From Acidobacteriota bacterium (GTDB taxonomy: Bacteria; Acidobacteriota; Terriglobia; Terriglobales; Acidobacteriaceae), in assembly GCA_003225555.1 (NCBI GenBank), contig QIAM01000059.1, positions 1-64,000 of the forward strand: a DNA stretch of 64,000 nucleotides, in the 5' to 3' direction. The notes beneath the pieces are model-generated. The model was not told where the DNA came from and made no database searches. It was given only the letters and a program-made list of their open reading frames with translations. Both the position numbers and the translations under genes were made by a program. Positions 17,729 to 25,398 of this stretch are shown piece after piece (the first letter of the stretch is position 1; the number at the start of each line of letters is the position of its first letter).

Positions 17729-18157
17729 ATGGCGAGCGACCGAGCCCAATCGGCGCCCCCCTGCCAAATTTGTTGTAATTATCGCCGCCGAACGCAGGGG
17801 ACGCACAGTTCGGCAAATCCTCGAACAGGTGCGTGCCAGCCAAGGAGACATTGAGATCGGTCTTTCAGTCGTGACCGTCGCCGAATTGGTCCATGGAGCT
17901 TATCGCGCAGGGACACCAACATAAGAAGAGCAGCGACTGGCGTTCATCGAGCGGCTGTGCCGCGATATATCGGTGTATCCAGTGACTCTTAACATCGCGC
18001 GGCTCGTTGGGCGCATTGAGGGCCAACAGGAAGCGAAGGGCATTCAGTTCGCATTCGAGACTTGGTCATCGGTGTTACTGCGCTGCATCTCGGCTATGCG
18101 GTCATGACGCTGAATACCCGTCATTTGCACCAAGTTCCAGGCCTCTCCGTGGTGTAG
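17729..18157 (+). pseudogene. VapC-type PIN-domain toxin gene, decayed
   Basis: The readable pieces are AERRGRTVRQILEQVRASQ, then LSVVTVAELVHGAYRAGTP, then EEQRLAFIERLCRDISVYP, then LVGRIEGQQEAKGIQFAFE, in one frame interrupted by a TAA after GTPT. A one-base loss then moves to the frame reading LVIGVTALHLGYAVMTLNT and RHLHQVPGLSVV, ending TAG 18155-18157. The N-terminal acidic strand appears to be partly deleted. PIN toxins cleave RNA and are normally paired with an antitoxin; none is visible upstream. Confidence 0.75.
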
Positions 18158-18319
18158 CGTGGCTGTTCAACATCGTGTCGGAAGAGGCCACTCAAGTCAA
18201 CTCACGGATGGGATTGGTAACCGCGATACACAGAAAAGCAGTACCCACGGAGTCCTCATATCTCCCGAATTCCCGTGTGGCGACGGAGTGTTTACAAAGT
18301 GGGCAATTAAACCTGGAAA

Positions 18320-18434
18320 CGCATCGGGCTGGTGCCGGAGGAAGAGTCCAGCGGGGAAAGACGACGGCTGGGACATATCAAGCAGAAGACCGATCGCCAG
18401 GATGCACAGCATATTCTGCGCTTGCTGAACATGA
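18320..18434 (+). pseudogene. Rearranged IS110-family transposase remnant
   Basis: One short frame joins LVPEEESSGERRRLGHI, typical of the C-terminal part of IS110-type transposases, directly to KTDRQDAQHILRLL, typical of their N-terminal DEDD region. The inverted order suggests two neighbouring copies fused by deletion. No intact transposase or terminal repeats remain. The rest of 18158-18748 holds nothing else I recognise. Confidence 0.55.
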
Positions 18435-18748
18435 TTTCCGCGGGTCTGGGTAGCGAACTGGGAGAACCAGATTGTCCAGATTTTAGCGCGTCGCACTCGA
18501 TTGACGAAATCAGGCCGATTTCACGTTTTGACCGTTGGTCATTGAGGCCAACCCAAGAAACGACAGCATTCTATTTCATGACTTGACAGCACCGGGAACG
18601 ACAGAAAGTCGTTGAGAAGACCCCAAAGCAGAGTTATCGGACCACGGTCGGACCATGATTTTTCTTCTGGAGCGCCGTTCTGCGGCGGGTCGTATTCGCC
18701 AGTCTCGGCTGCTACGTGCGGTGTCCCTGTGCCTTAAGTGCTCGACGT

Positions 18749-19702
18749 TTAAGCGATCTCCATATGAGTCGGACGGCCAAGAGCAGCGCGAATCATCTCC
18801 TTCGCACAGCCCGCCCAACATTTATAAAAGCGAGGGTCCCGAATCAAGATTGCCAAATTGTCCCCACTCCGATCATGTCCCAATTCCGCGCACGATGGAC
18901 AACGCGTGACATAGTTGCGGCCAACCTTCCGCAGCGGTGCAACGTACTCCAGTATCCGGAATTCTAAGCGCGCAGGTCTGGCTCGGCGCCCGGATGCCGT
19001 GCCCCTCTCCTGCGGAGAATTGTCTGGCTTCGGCCTTTCCTTCCCGGCAATGAACATTTCGAGTTGATGCTCCGTGAGCTTCCGAAAACCATTCAGGTAT
19101 GCGATCTGCGCATCGACGGTGTAGTCCGCGCCATGAAACCAGAACCGACGATTGGCGTCGCGGTGAATACCGAGCGGGCCGCGAAGGGCACTCCCAAACG
19201 CGCTAGGCTCGATGGAGTCGTGCTTGGGAAACACCTCGATGCCCTCTCTTTGACCCGAGCCCTTCACCGGCACTCCCAAACGCAACGCAATGTCGTGAAT
19301 GTAGACACGGCAATCTTTCGCCAACAGCGGCCTCGCAAGAAAAATCCAGAGATGCCCACCTCGCCTGCTCAACTCGAGCGCCGGTTCGACTCCGTCCTGG
19401 GTTAACCGGTACTGTAGCTTCAGCAGATCCTCCATCGCATTCTGGTAATCGGCATCAATCGCTAGCCATTTGCAGCGCTGGTTGTCGGGATTAATCGCGT
19501 ACAGGCCAATCGTGATTTCTCCGTCTAGGTGACGGCGGATTGTGACTTCCGTCAGTTCCACGGGCGCCCCGGTCCCCACCTTCTTAGGCGTAAAATAGTA
19601 GTGGCGCCCGGTCTCGGGGTGAGGCCGAGCGGATTGCAATGTGTATGCTGGGCGGTTAACGAACAACCGCCGATAGTCTTGAATAATTTGCGGTGATATC
19701 AC
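18749..19702 (-). CDS. Standalone archaeo-eukaryotic primase-like protein with C-terminal zinc finger
   Basis: The 317-residue protein resembles the AEP-type primase domain found in TOTE conflict systems and related elements. A DxD motif is at D83/D85 (LAIDADYQ), the sxH-type motif is SRRGGHLWIF (H117), and GIEVFPKHD supplies a further acidic residue. The C-terminus carries a CHC2-like zinc finger with C268, C271, C295 and C299. I see no helicase or nuclease domain, so it is a stripped-down form. GTG 19700-19702 follows GGAG by nine bases. It is divergent from the XRE-ImmA pair. Confidence 0.75.
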   Translation of the reverse strand: MISPQIIQDYRRLFVNRPAYTLQSARPHPETGRHYYFTPKKVGTGAPVELTEVTIRRHLDGEITIGLYAINPDNQRCKWLAIDADYQNAMEDLLKLQYRLTQDGVEPALELSRRGGHLWIFLARPLLAKDCRVYIHDIALRLGVPVKGSGQREGIEVFPKHDSIEPSAFGSALRGPLGIHRDANRRFWFHGADYTVDAQIAYLNGFRKLTEHQLEMFIAGKERPKPDNSPQERGTASGRRARPARLEFRILEYVAPLRKVGRNYVTRCPSCAELGHDRSGDNLAILIRDPRFYKCWAGCAKEMIRAALGRPTHMEIA

Positions 19703-19791
19703 TTCTTTTGTCTCCTTCCCGCGGGCGTATCGCTCGCCTTAGCTTTTGTTTCCCTTTTTTGCCTTTTAAGGATTCTGAGCCGCTTCTCGGG

Positions 19792-19869
19792 TATTCCATG
19801 TTGTGTGTAATCAATGTCCATGTTAAGTACACACTCAAAATATTCTCGCTGTCAACACAAAATGGAATA
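19792..19869. promoter_or_regulatory. Divergent control region with nested inverted repeats
   Basis: Between the primase and XRE genes, TATTCCATGTTGTGT at 19792-19806 faces a diverged inverted copy, AACACAAAATGGAATA, at 19854-19869. Inside them GTGTGTA (19803-19809) and TACACAC (19828-19834) form a perfect 7-base inverted repeat. This is the arrangement expected for operators of the adjacent XRE repressor, controlling both directions. Binding is inferred. Confidence 0.5.
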
Positions 19870-19900
19870 TACTGTCCAGAAACGGAGGCTAAGGCCGCTA

Positions 19901-20278
19901 ATGACTTCTCCCCTCATCGAACGCGTCGGCCAGCGGATCAAGGAGTTCAGAGCCGCTTATGGGGAGCGCGGAATCTCTCAAGAGGCGCTAGCCACCAAGA
20001 TGGGCGTCGCAACCAACACCATTTCTCGTTGGGAGACCGCAACTGTCAGGCCGTCCATAGAAGATTTGGAGAAGCTTGCGCGTTTCTTTGGGAAATCGAT
20101 TGAGGAATTCTTTCCCCGGAGCGAAGTTGGCACCCGGCAGGGCCAGAAGATGGAAGCTCTACTCAGAGCGGCGGGAAACCTCGACGACAAGGACCTAGAC
20201 GAAGTCCGGAAATTTGCCGAATACCGCCGCGCGCGGATGATTTACGAGGCAAAATCCCCTGGTCGCAGGAGATCATAA
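19901..20278 (+). CDS. XRE-family transcriptional repressor
   Basis: The 125-residue protein has a classical lambda-repressor-type helix-turn-helix (RVGQRIKEFRAAYGE, ISQEALATKMGVATNTISR, PSIEDLEKLARFF) followed by a short helical tail. I chose ATG 19901 because AAGG lies six bases before it and MTSPLIERVGQRIKEF is the natural domain start; ATG 19814 is an in-frame alternative. The ImmA-type peptidase starts three bases after its stop. In ICEBs1-like elements such a pair controls induction: the peptidase cleaves the repressor. Confidence 0.85.
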   Translation: MTSPLIERVGQRIKEFRAAYGERGISQEALATKMGVATNTISRWETATVRPSIEDLEKLARFFGKSIEEFFPRSEVGTRQGQKMEALLRAAGNLDDKDLDEVRKFAEYRRARMIYEAKSPGRRRS

Positions 20279-20281
20279 AAA

Positions 20282-20917
20282 ATGAACCGCAAGGCCTATT
20301 ACCGTGACATGCAGGCGCTTGCTCTTGAAATGCGCAAACGGCATGGCCTCACACGCGCGGACATCAGCATCAAGCAAATGTGGAAAGTGTACCGAGCCGA
20401 GGGAATCGAGCGTATCGACTTCTGGCCAAATCTCAAACACATTCGGGCAGCATATTTCAATGATGAATGTGGCGTCTCCGTGATGCTTGCCAGGGGGCTG
20501 CCAGACGAACCCACCATCTTCAGCATGGCCCACGAGCTCAAGCATCATCTCGTTGATAAGGATCTGATGGTTACGCTCTGCGGACCGGCCGACCCCCCAC
20601 CCATCACCGACGATCGAAGCGCAATAGAGATTGGGGCTGAGGTCTTCGCTGCCGAGTTCATTTATCCAGAAGCGGATTTCGTGTGGGACTTCGAGAAGGT
20701 CGGTGGCCCATGCAATCCAAGAGCGCTCGTCAGACTGAAAGAGGCCACTTCGACCACTCTCAGTTATCAGGCGATGGTGAAACGGTCGCTCAGGCTTGGT
20801 TTACTCCACTACACGGATGAGTTCCGCTTCGCAGTCGTGCATTGGGGATTGCTCGAAAAAAGACTTTTCGGTCGCAGATTGAGTGATGCCCGAAGACAAC
20901 AGCGTCTAGCCAAATGA
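20282..20917 (+). CDS. ImmA/IrrE-family zinc metallopeptidase (anti-repressor)
   Basis: The 211-residue protein has the HExxH motif H84-E-L-K-H88 in SMAHELKHH and a downstream EIGAEVFAAEFI segment with the third ligand (E116 or E120). The C-terminal helical part carries SYQAMVKRSLRLGLL, the usual ImmA tail. It follows the XRE gene by three bases and is translationally linked. The expected role is cleaving the XRE repressor after a stress or cell-cell signal. The domain is intact, unlike many genes around it. Confidence 0.87.
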   Translation: MNRKAYYRDMQALALEMRKRHGLTRADISIKQMWKVYRAEGIERIDFWPNLKHIRAAYFNDECGVSVMLARGLPDEPTIFSMAHELKHHLVDKDLMVTLCGPADPPPITDDRSAIEIGAEVFAAEFIYPEADFVWDFEKVGGPCNPRALVRLKEATSTTLSYQAMVKRSLRLGLLHYTDEFRFAVVHWGLLEKRLFGRRLSDARRQQRLAK

Positions 20918-20918
20918 G

Positions 20919-22769
20919 TCATTGGGGGGGCGATTCCGACTCGCAACAGGATAGAGTAGCCGGCTTTTCAGCGAGAGCTCCATCCCTACAGTCCATCGTA
21001 TCCTTCCCAGCGCCAAGAACTTGCACAAGGTTACCCTTGGCGTGTATCGCATGACGACCGTGCTGTCGGTGCCACTGGGGAAGGGTTGCGGTCCGGTGGA
21101 GTTGCTCCACAAGCTGGCGCCATCCGACCGAGTTGTAGGCTGAGAACGGGATTTCGCCTTCCTGCGTAGCGACCGGGGTCATACTGGTCTCAATCGCCGC
21201 CAAATTCTGGACAACCAGATCCTGGAACCATTGACCGTAGACGATCGTTGTCACCCATTCGCCGGTTCCTCGCTCGTCTCTCTCCCAGGTTGGGCTTGCG
21301 ATCCTTGTCCGCGCAGAGCACTGCCGGAACAAGTCCACAAAATCGACCACCGAAAACCCGGATGGCGCCAGATCAGGGCTATAGTTCCGGAGGATGGCCA
21401 TCGCAAGTCGCGCATAGGTTAGTGCCTTACCGCGACCAGAGTTAGCGATGATCTGGAGATCCCTGTTAAAGCGTTCAAGATTGAAGAATCGCGCGATTGG
21501 AACCCAGAACCCAGTTCTTCGGTTCACGATGAGCGGGCTCATGACACCCCAATCGGGATGTTCATTCGGCGCAACCGACCCCTCCGCGGAATCAGATGGC
21601 TGCAGCAGATCCAAGACATCGCTGAATTGGCTAATGGCAGCGGTCGGGAACCAGTCACGCAGCGGTTCCCATTCTGTTGACATCTGCGAGCCGAGGTCTG
21701 CGGCGAGTTGCGAAAGAGTGTATCGCTGCGCATAGCGCCGGTCGTCCGTCACGTTCTCGTCCCGGCCTGTGAACATGATCGGCTGAAAAACCACGCTGAA
21801 GACCTTATCGACGTTCCGGATTGCGACTGTGACTTGCAAGGTTATGCGGAGACCGGCGTTCGCCAGATTCTCCATCGCCTGTTGTTTCACCCGGAACAGA
21901 TTTGAGACTCCCCGGTGGCTGTTGCTTTCGTCGGACACTCCGTCTAACTGCAAGAACACACTGTGGAGACCGGCTTCACGGGCTTGTTGTGCAAAGTCGG
22001 CGTCCTGAGCGAAACGGATTCCGTTGGTGGCGACATGTAGCCGCTTAAAACCCAGTGCTCTGGCCGACCCGATCGCATCCAGGAAAAATGGCGAGATCGT
22101 CGGCTCGCCGCCAGAGAACAAGATGTTTACTTCCCGCTGAGGCTTGAAAGACCGGGCACGCTCCAAGATACGCTTGATATCGTCGAGATCAAGCTCGTGG
22201 ACGTGACCGACAGCATTGGCGTCCATAAAACACGGCCAGCACTTCATGTTGCAACGATTCGTCAGATCGAATACCAGGAAAGCACCGCGGCCGTAGCGAA
22301 CACTCGAAACTCCGTGGTCGTGAACGAGATCATCTTCGGTGCAGGCGAAATCCGGGCCGGGATAGAGACGTTCCATGCGCCGGAAGAACGCTGCGTCCGT
22401 CGCTAGCACATCCTCGAAGGGTCCGTGGATTTGGCAGATTTTACGCATGAGGACGCGGCCGGCTTCTTCGATAATCTCCGCGTTGATGACGCCGGGATCC
22501 CGTTTGAGAACATTGATGTCTGTCCGACCATCCAGCACCGCATTGCGCGTTTCGATCACGCAGTGTGGACAAACGGAACGGGTAGTACGCGGAACTCCGA
22601 GAGGAATCGCAGAGCGCGATGGGCGGTCCGATCGTTTGCCGGGCACCCATGATGACGCCCGCTGACCTTTCCGCGCGGTACCAAGCGGAACGCGCCAAGC
22701 AATGTCTGAAATTGCGCAGAGCGCTCTTTCAATTAGTCTTTGCGGTAACGCATTGGAAATGCGGGACAT
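20919..22769 (-). CDS. Large radical SAM protein (COG1964/Tes-like layout), possibly degenerate
   Basis: The 616-residue protein has an N-terminal metal-binding region (C67 and C70 in SVCPHC, C112), the radical SAM cluster motif C173-x3-C177-x2-C180 in NRCNMKCWPC, and the SAM-binding LFSGGEPT. The start ATG 22767-22769 follows AGGAG by six bases. Two departures are visible. VTVA runs straight into RNVDKV where relatives have about 17 more residues of barrel. The C-terminal TQEGEI segment continues PFSAYN, where relatives usually have Cys before AYN. The product of this family in Acidobacteriota is not known to me. Confidence 0.75.
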   Translation of the reverse strand: MSRISNALPQRLIERALCAISDIAWRVPLGTARKGQRASSWVPGKRSDRPSRSAIPLGVPRTTRSVCPHCVIETRNAVLDGRTDINVLKRDPGVINAEIIEEAGRVLMRKICQIHGPFEDVLATDAAFFRRMERLYPGPDFACTEDDLVHDHGVSSVRYGRGAFLVFDLTNRCNMKCWPCFMDANAVGHVHELDLDDIKRILERARSFKPQREVNILFSGGEPTISPFFLDAIGSARALGFKRLHVATNGIRFAQDADFAQQAREAGLHSVFLQLDGVSDESNSHRGVSNLFRVKQQAMENLANAGLRITLQVTVAIRNVDKVFSVVFQPIMFTGRDENVTDDRRYAQRYTLSQLAADLGSQMSTEWEPLRDWFPTAAISQFSDVLDLLQPSDSAEGSVAPNEHPDWGVMSPLIVNRRTGFWVPIARFFNLERFNRDLQIIANSGRGKALTYARLAMAILRNYSPDLAPSGFSVVDFVDLFRQCSARTRIASPTWERDERGTGEWVTTIVYGQWFQDLVVQNLAAIETSMTPVATQEGEIPFSAYNSVGWRQLVEQLHRTATLPQWHRQHGRHAIHAKGNLVQVLGAGKDTMDCRDGALAEKPATLSCCESESPPQ

Positions 22770-22991
22770 GACATTCTCCTCTGGCTAGACAGAATTTTTG
22801 TTTGGGAGTTATTGCGGAAGGTAGGATGGAGGGCTCCAGAACCTGCATCGGCCGAACCCAGGCGACTAAGAATTTCCAGTCAGATTAAGGTTGCCGCTGG
22901 ACACTTGTCAAACGGAAAGGTCTGCCGGGGTGCACGACGCCAGAGTGCCGGGTGGAGGTTTGTTAAGGTGTAGTGGGATTTTCTTTCTTCA

Positions 22992-23017
22992 TCTGACAGG
23001 CTATAATGTCTGTCAGA
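22992..23017 (+). promoter_or_regulatory. Promoter -10 inside a perfect inverted repeat
   Basis: TCTGACAG (22992-22999) and CTGTCAGA (23010-23017) are perfect 8-base arms around GCTATAATGT, so the -10 TATAAT (23002-23007) lies in the loop. AGGAGG follows at 23019-23024. This looks like a repressor-controlled promoter or a transposon end with an outward promoter. No clear -35 is seen. Confidence 0.5.
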
Positions 23018-23033
23018 CAGGAGGCACACCCCC

Positions 23034-23207
23034 ATGACCACTTCCTTGAAAGCACTGCGGGATAAACGCGATCAGCTCACCGCCAGCGTGGCCCACATCG
23101 AGGATCTGCGTCCCGGTTTTTTGACCGCGCGTTTCCGTAAATGTGGCAAGCCGAACTGCCACTGCGCCCAGAAGGATTCCCCAGGACACGGTCCCTCGGC
23201 CGCATGA
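23034..23207 (+). pseudogene. Truncated DUF6788-type transposon-associated protein
   Basis: ATG 23034, nine bases after AGGAGG, opens a 57-residue frame: MTTSLKALRDKRDQL, then VAHIEDLRPGFLTARFRK, then CGKPNCHCAQ. This is the N-terminal half of small Cys-containing proteins often carried with transposases. Homology ends at GHGPS, where the sequence diverges and stops. I infer a deletion junction near 23195-23205. Confidence 0.55.
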
Positions 23208-23629
23208 CCCGTCACTTTCTTGTCGTGCACCCGGTCTGCCGTGTCATACCACGAAATGTCACCTGCAATTTGAATTACCCTGCCGCTGAAAACAGCCGCG
23301 TCTTCATGTGCTGATAACCGTGTCGCAGGAAATGATGACAGTGCGGCGTGTTGGGTGTGCCATCGTCGCGGGACTCGGGGATGGGGGCGCGGAGGAAGGG
23401 GCTCCTCTGCGTTTCTCTGTAGAAGCCGTCAGTTCGCGGAAGCTAGGCTCAGGAGGTGATGGGACAAGTTCTACCGTCGGTCGCTACGCAGCTCGCGGGT
23501 TCTCGGTACTGGCGAGGTCTTCCTGGTTCCTCTTGTCTTTCGTTCTCCGCACATTTCACCCCAAGAAATAGCAACTTGTTCCTCTGCCTCAGGAAATTCG
23601 ATTTCTAGAGTTCTCTACGTTGGGGGACA
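23208..23629. other. Intergenic stretch in the element, nothing recognised
   Basis: An 87-codon plus-strand frame at 23308-23571 is open, but its sequence is unlike any family I know and it has no good ribosome binding site. The stretch is probably scrambled DNA left by deletions. Confidence 0.35.
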
Positions 23630-24250
23630 TCAAGAAGACTTTGGTACCTTCGGCAGCGATTCGCCGGCCAGTCCTTTCTTAACCAGGCCGGCTAGCAAAT
23701 CTGCAAAAGGAACAATGTCCTCGCCGACACTCGCTTTTTCGAGGGCGTTCACTTAGGCGTTGCGGTCGCTGACGGGTATGATGGTCCACGGGTATCCGCC
23801 CGACGCCATCATCGTGTCCATCAGGAAACGCCCGACCCTACCGTTGCCGTCCATATAAGGATGGATGTAGACGAACAAGAAATGCTCGAGCACAACGCGC
23901 ACTGCTGGGTGGGTCTCTTCGCGCAGCAGATCGAAGAACGCCGGCTGGCGTCCCTCACCGCCTCGTGGTTCGGCGGCACATGCATGGACTTCCGGATATG
24001 AACCTGGCCGTTGCGATAGCCGGCAAGGTCGGCGCGTTCCAGCAGGCCGACGGCGACGCTCGGCGCGAACAGTTCGCGGTACCAAGTCCCGTGATCCTCG
24101 TCCGCAACCTGGCCAGCATTCTCGGCATGAAGAACCCTGCCGACGCTAGAGCGAAATGGCGCGCTCTTCGGAGTGCACGGAGCAGTACGCTCAAAAAGTG
24201 TTTGACAGGGATCCACATTGTCAGAGACGCCTGTTTTCGCCAACGATGAG
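23630..24250 (-). pseudogene. Fic-family AMP-transferase gene, broken
   Basis: One frame carries TWYRELFAPSVAVGLLE and then QVHIRKSMHVPPNHEAV. After a one-base loss near 23954 the next frame carries PAFFDLLREETHPAVRV and the Fic motif HPYMDGNGRVGR, then YPWTIIPVSDRNA and a TAA. Beyond the TAA the same frame goes on VNALEKASVGEDIVPFA and LAGLVKKG to TGA 23630-23632, the usual Fic C-terminus. The gene thus has a frameshift and a nonsense codon. The N-terminal limit is approximate. Confidence 0.75.
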
Positions 24251-24337
24251 CGAACCCATTGACGAGTCGTTGCCCTGCTTCGCCCTGCTTCACTCCCGCT
24301 TGCGTTCTCTGCCCGGCACGAGGTACTCTCCTGCGAA

Positions 24338-24935
24338 ATGAAATTCTCATTTCTGACAATCATTCTCTGCTTCTCGCTGCCGGTCTATGGCCAACAAACG
24401 GTGGAACCGAAAACGGGCACCGGAACAGGGACTACTCCGGGTTTGGTTACCGCCTCGGCGGAGTATCCAAACACCACGGAAGGCTTGCAGAGCCTTATGA
24501 ACGACATACTGGCCGCCACAAAACGGGGCCACGGGCAGGGCGCCAATGCGCTCATCAAGCAAACCGAGTTCGCAGATTATGCGCGCTACTTCGTAAGTAC
24601 GTATTCTCCTAACCCTCTGGCTGCAGAAGATTGGGCTATCGTTTATCGGCGCTGGTTAGGCAATAACGAGGACCCAGCTTCGGGAACTTCTGGAGACGTT
24701 AGCCAAGGATGGGAATGGGAGGATTCTTGTTCGCAAGGCGAATGACAATCCGGCGCCGGGCAGGGGTTTCGAGTGGGGAATGCTCCACTATGCCCACGTA
24801 CCGATTGATATCTATCGCGTCTCTCTGGTCTTCAGTCACTCGCCTGAAGACTCTTCGGCGCGCAAAGGTTCCATACTTCCGCATCTACGACCTTCGCTCC
24901 ACATATGCCACGCGGCTGAGTGCTGGGGGGCGTAG
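24338..24935 (+). pseudogene. Secreted protein of unknown function, frameshifted and truncated
   Basis: ATG 24338 begins a signal peptide (MKFSFLTIILCFSLPVYG) followed by a soluble region with NTTEGLQSLMNDILAATK and DYARYFVSTYSPNP. An extra C at about 24673 shifts the frame. In the next phase it continues QLRELLETLAKDGNGRILV and FEWGMLHYAHVPIDIYRV, then runs into integrase-derived DNA at about 24835 and stops at TAG 24933-24935. Its natural C-terminus has been replaced. Confidence 0.6.
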
Positions 24936-25105
24936 CGGATGAGTGGGTGACGCAAATGCTTCGCCAAGGAGACGCGCAAGTCTTCAAGAAGTATTCCCAG
25001 ATGAAATTGCAGATGAAGCGCGAAGCCTTGGAGAAGCTCAACCGCCGAGCCAGCGAGATGGCTCCGGCGACTGGTGAACGAATGCGCACGGTCATGGTGC
25101 AATGA
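24835..25105 (+). pseudogene. C-terminal fragment of a tyrosine recombinase (integrase)
   Basis: The fragment carries VPYFRIYDLRSTYATRLSAGG. A run of six G at 24925-24930 then shifts the frame, which continues VADEWVTQMLRQ and VFKKYSQMKLQMKREALEK to TGA 25103-25105. The Arg of the box II motif (DLRSTYA) and the catalytic Tyr (KKYSQ) are recognisable; the N-terminal and core-binding domains are missing. It ends about 100 bases before tRNA-Pro, the usual place for an integrase in a tRNA-targeted element. Confidence 0.75.
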
Positions 25106-25135
25106 GCGAATAAGTGCACGGTTTGTGCAGGGTCG
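25106..25135. repeat. Right terminal direct repeat
   Basis: This repeat begins right after the integrase stop and matches 17643-17672 at 25 of 30 positions. It has the same two 9-mers (GTGCACGGT, GTGCAGGGT) with an 11-base period. Confidence 0.55.
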
Positions 25136-25206
25136 AGGCCAGAGATCAAGAGCGGGAGTGGAAATAAAGTTGGAAAGTACTTTAGAATCAATCCAGCTGA
25201 TCTTGT

Positions 25207-25283
25207 CGGGGCGTAGCGCAGCCTGGTAGCGCACCTGCCTTGGGCGCAGGGGGTCCGCGGTTCAAATCCGCGCGCCCCGACCA
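25207..25283 (+). tRNA. tRNA-Pro (TGG anticodon)
   Basis: The complete 77-base cloverleaf has acceptor strands CGGGGCG and CGCCCCG, anticodon loop CCTTGGG (TGG), T arm GCGGTTCAAATCCGC and an encoded CCA at 25281-25283. If the left copy is the original 5' half, the 5' part of this tRNA was supplied by the element, so its promoter may be element-derived. Confidence 0.97.
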
Positions 25284-25398
25284 ATCAAGATTTCCCATAG
25301 TTTCAGGGACTCGCGTGCAAACCCATCTATCCCTTTTGCATCTGACAAGCGCTCTCTGAAGGCAATAAACAGATCGACCGCCTGCAACCTGAGTTTCC

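Larger units (their letters stand above)
17495..25283. mobile_element. Degenerate integrative element at tRNA-Pro
   Basis: The element runs from the tRNA-Pro 5' half copy to the complete tRNA-Pro. A tyrosine recombinase C-terminal remnant ends about 100 bases before the complete tRNA, and a 30-base direct repeat sits near each end (17643-17672 and 25106-25135). The contents are accessory: decayed vapC, IS110-type remnant, primase, XRE-ImmA pair, radical SAM gene, DUF6788-type remnant, decayed fic and a decayed secreted protein. The integrase is incomplete and frameshifted, so the element should be immobile. The boundaries are inferred from the tRNA duplication. Confidence 0.7.

Noticed and set aside
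23308-23571. 87-codon plus-strand gene
   Set aside because: No ribosome binding site, no family resemblance, and it lies among deletion remnants.
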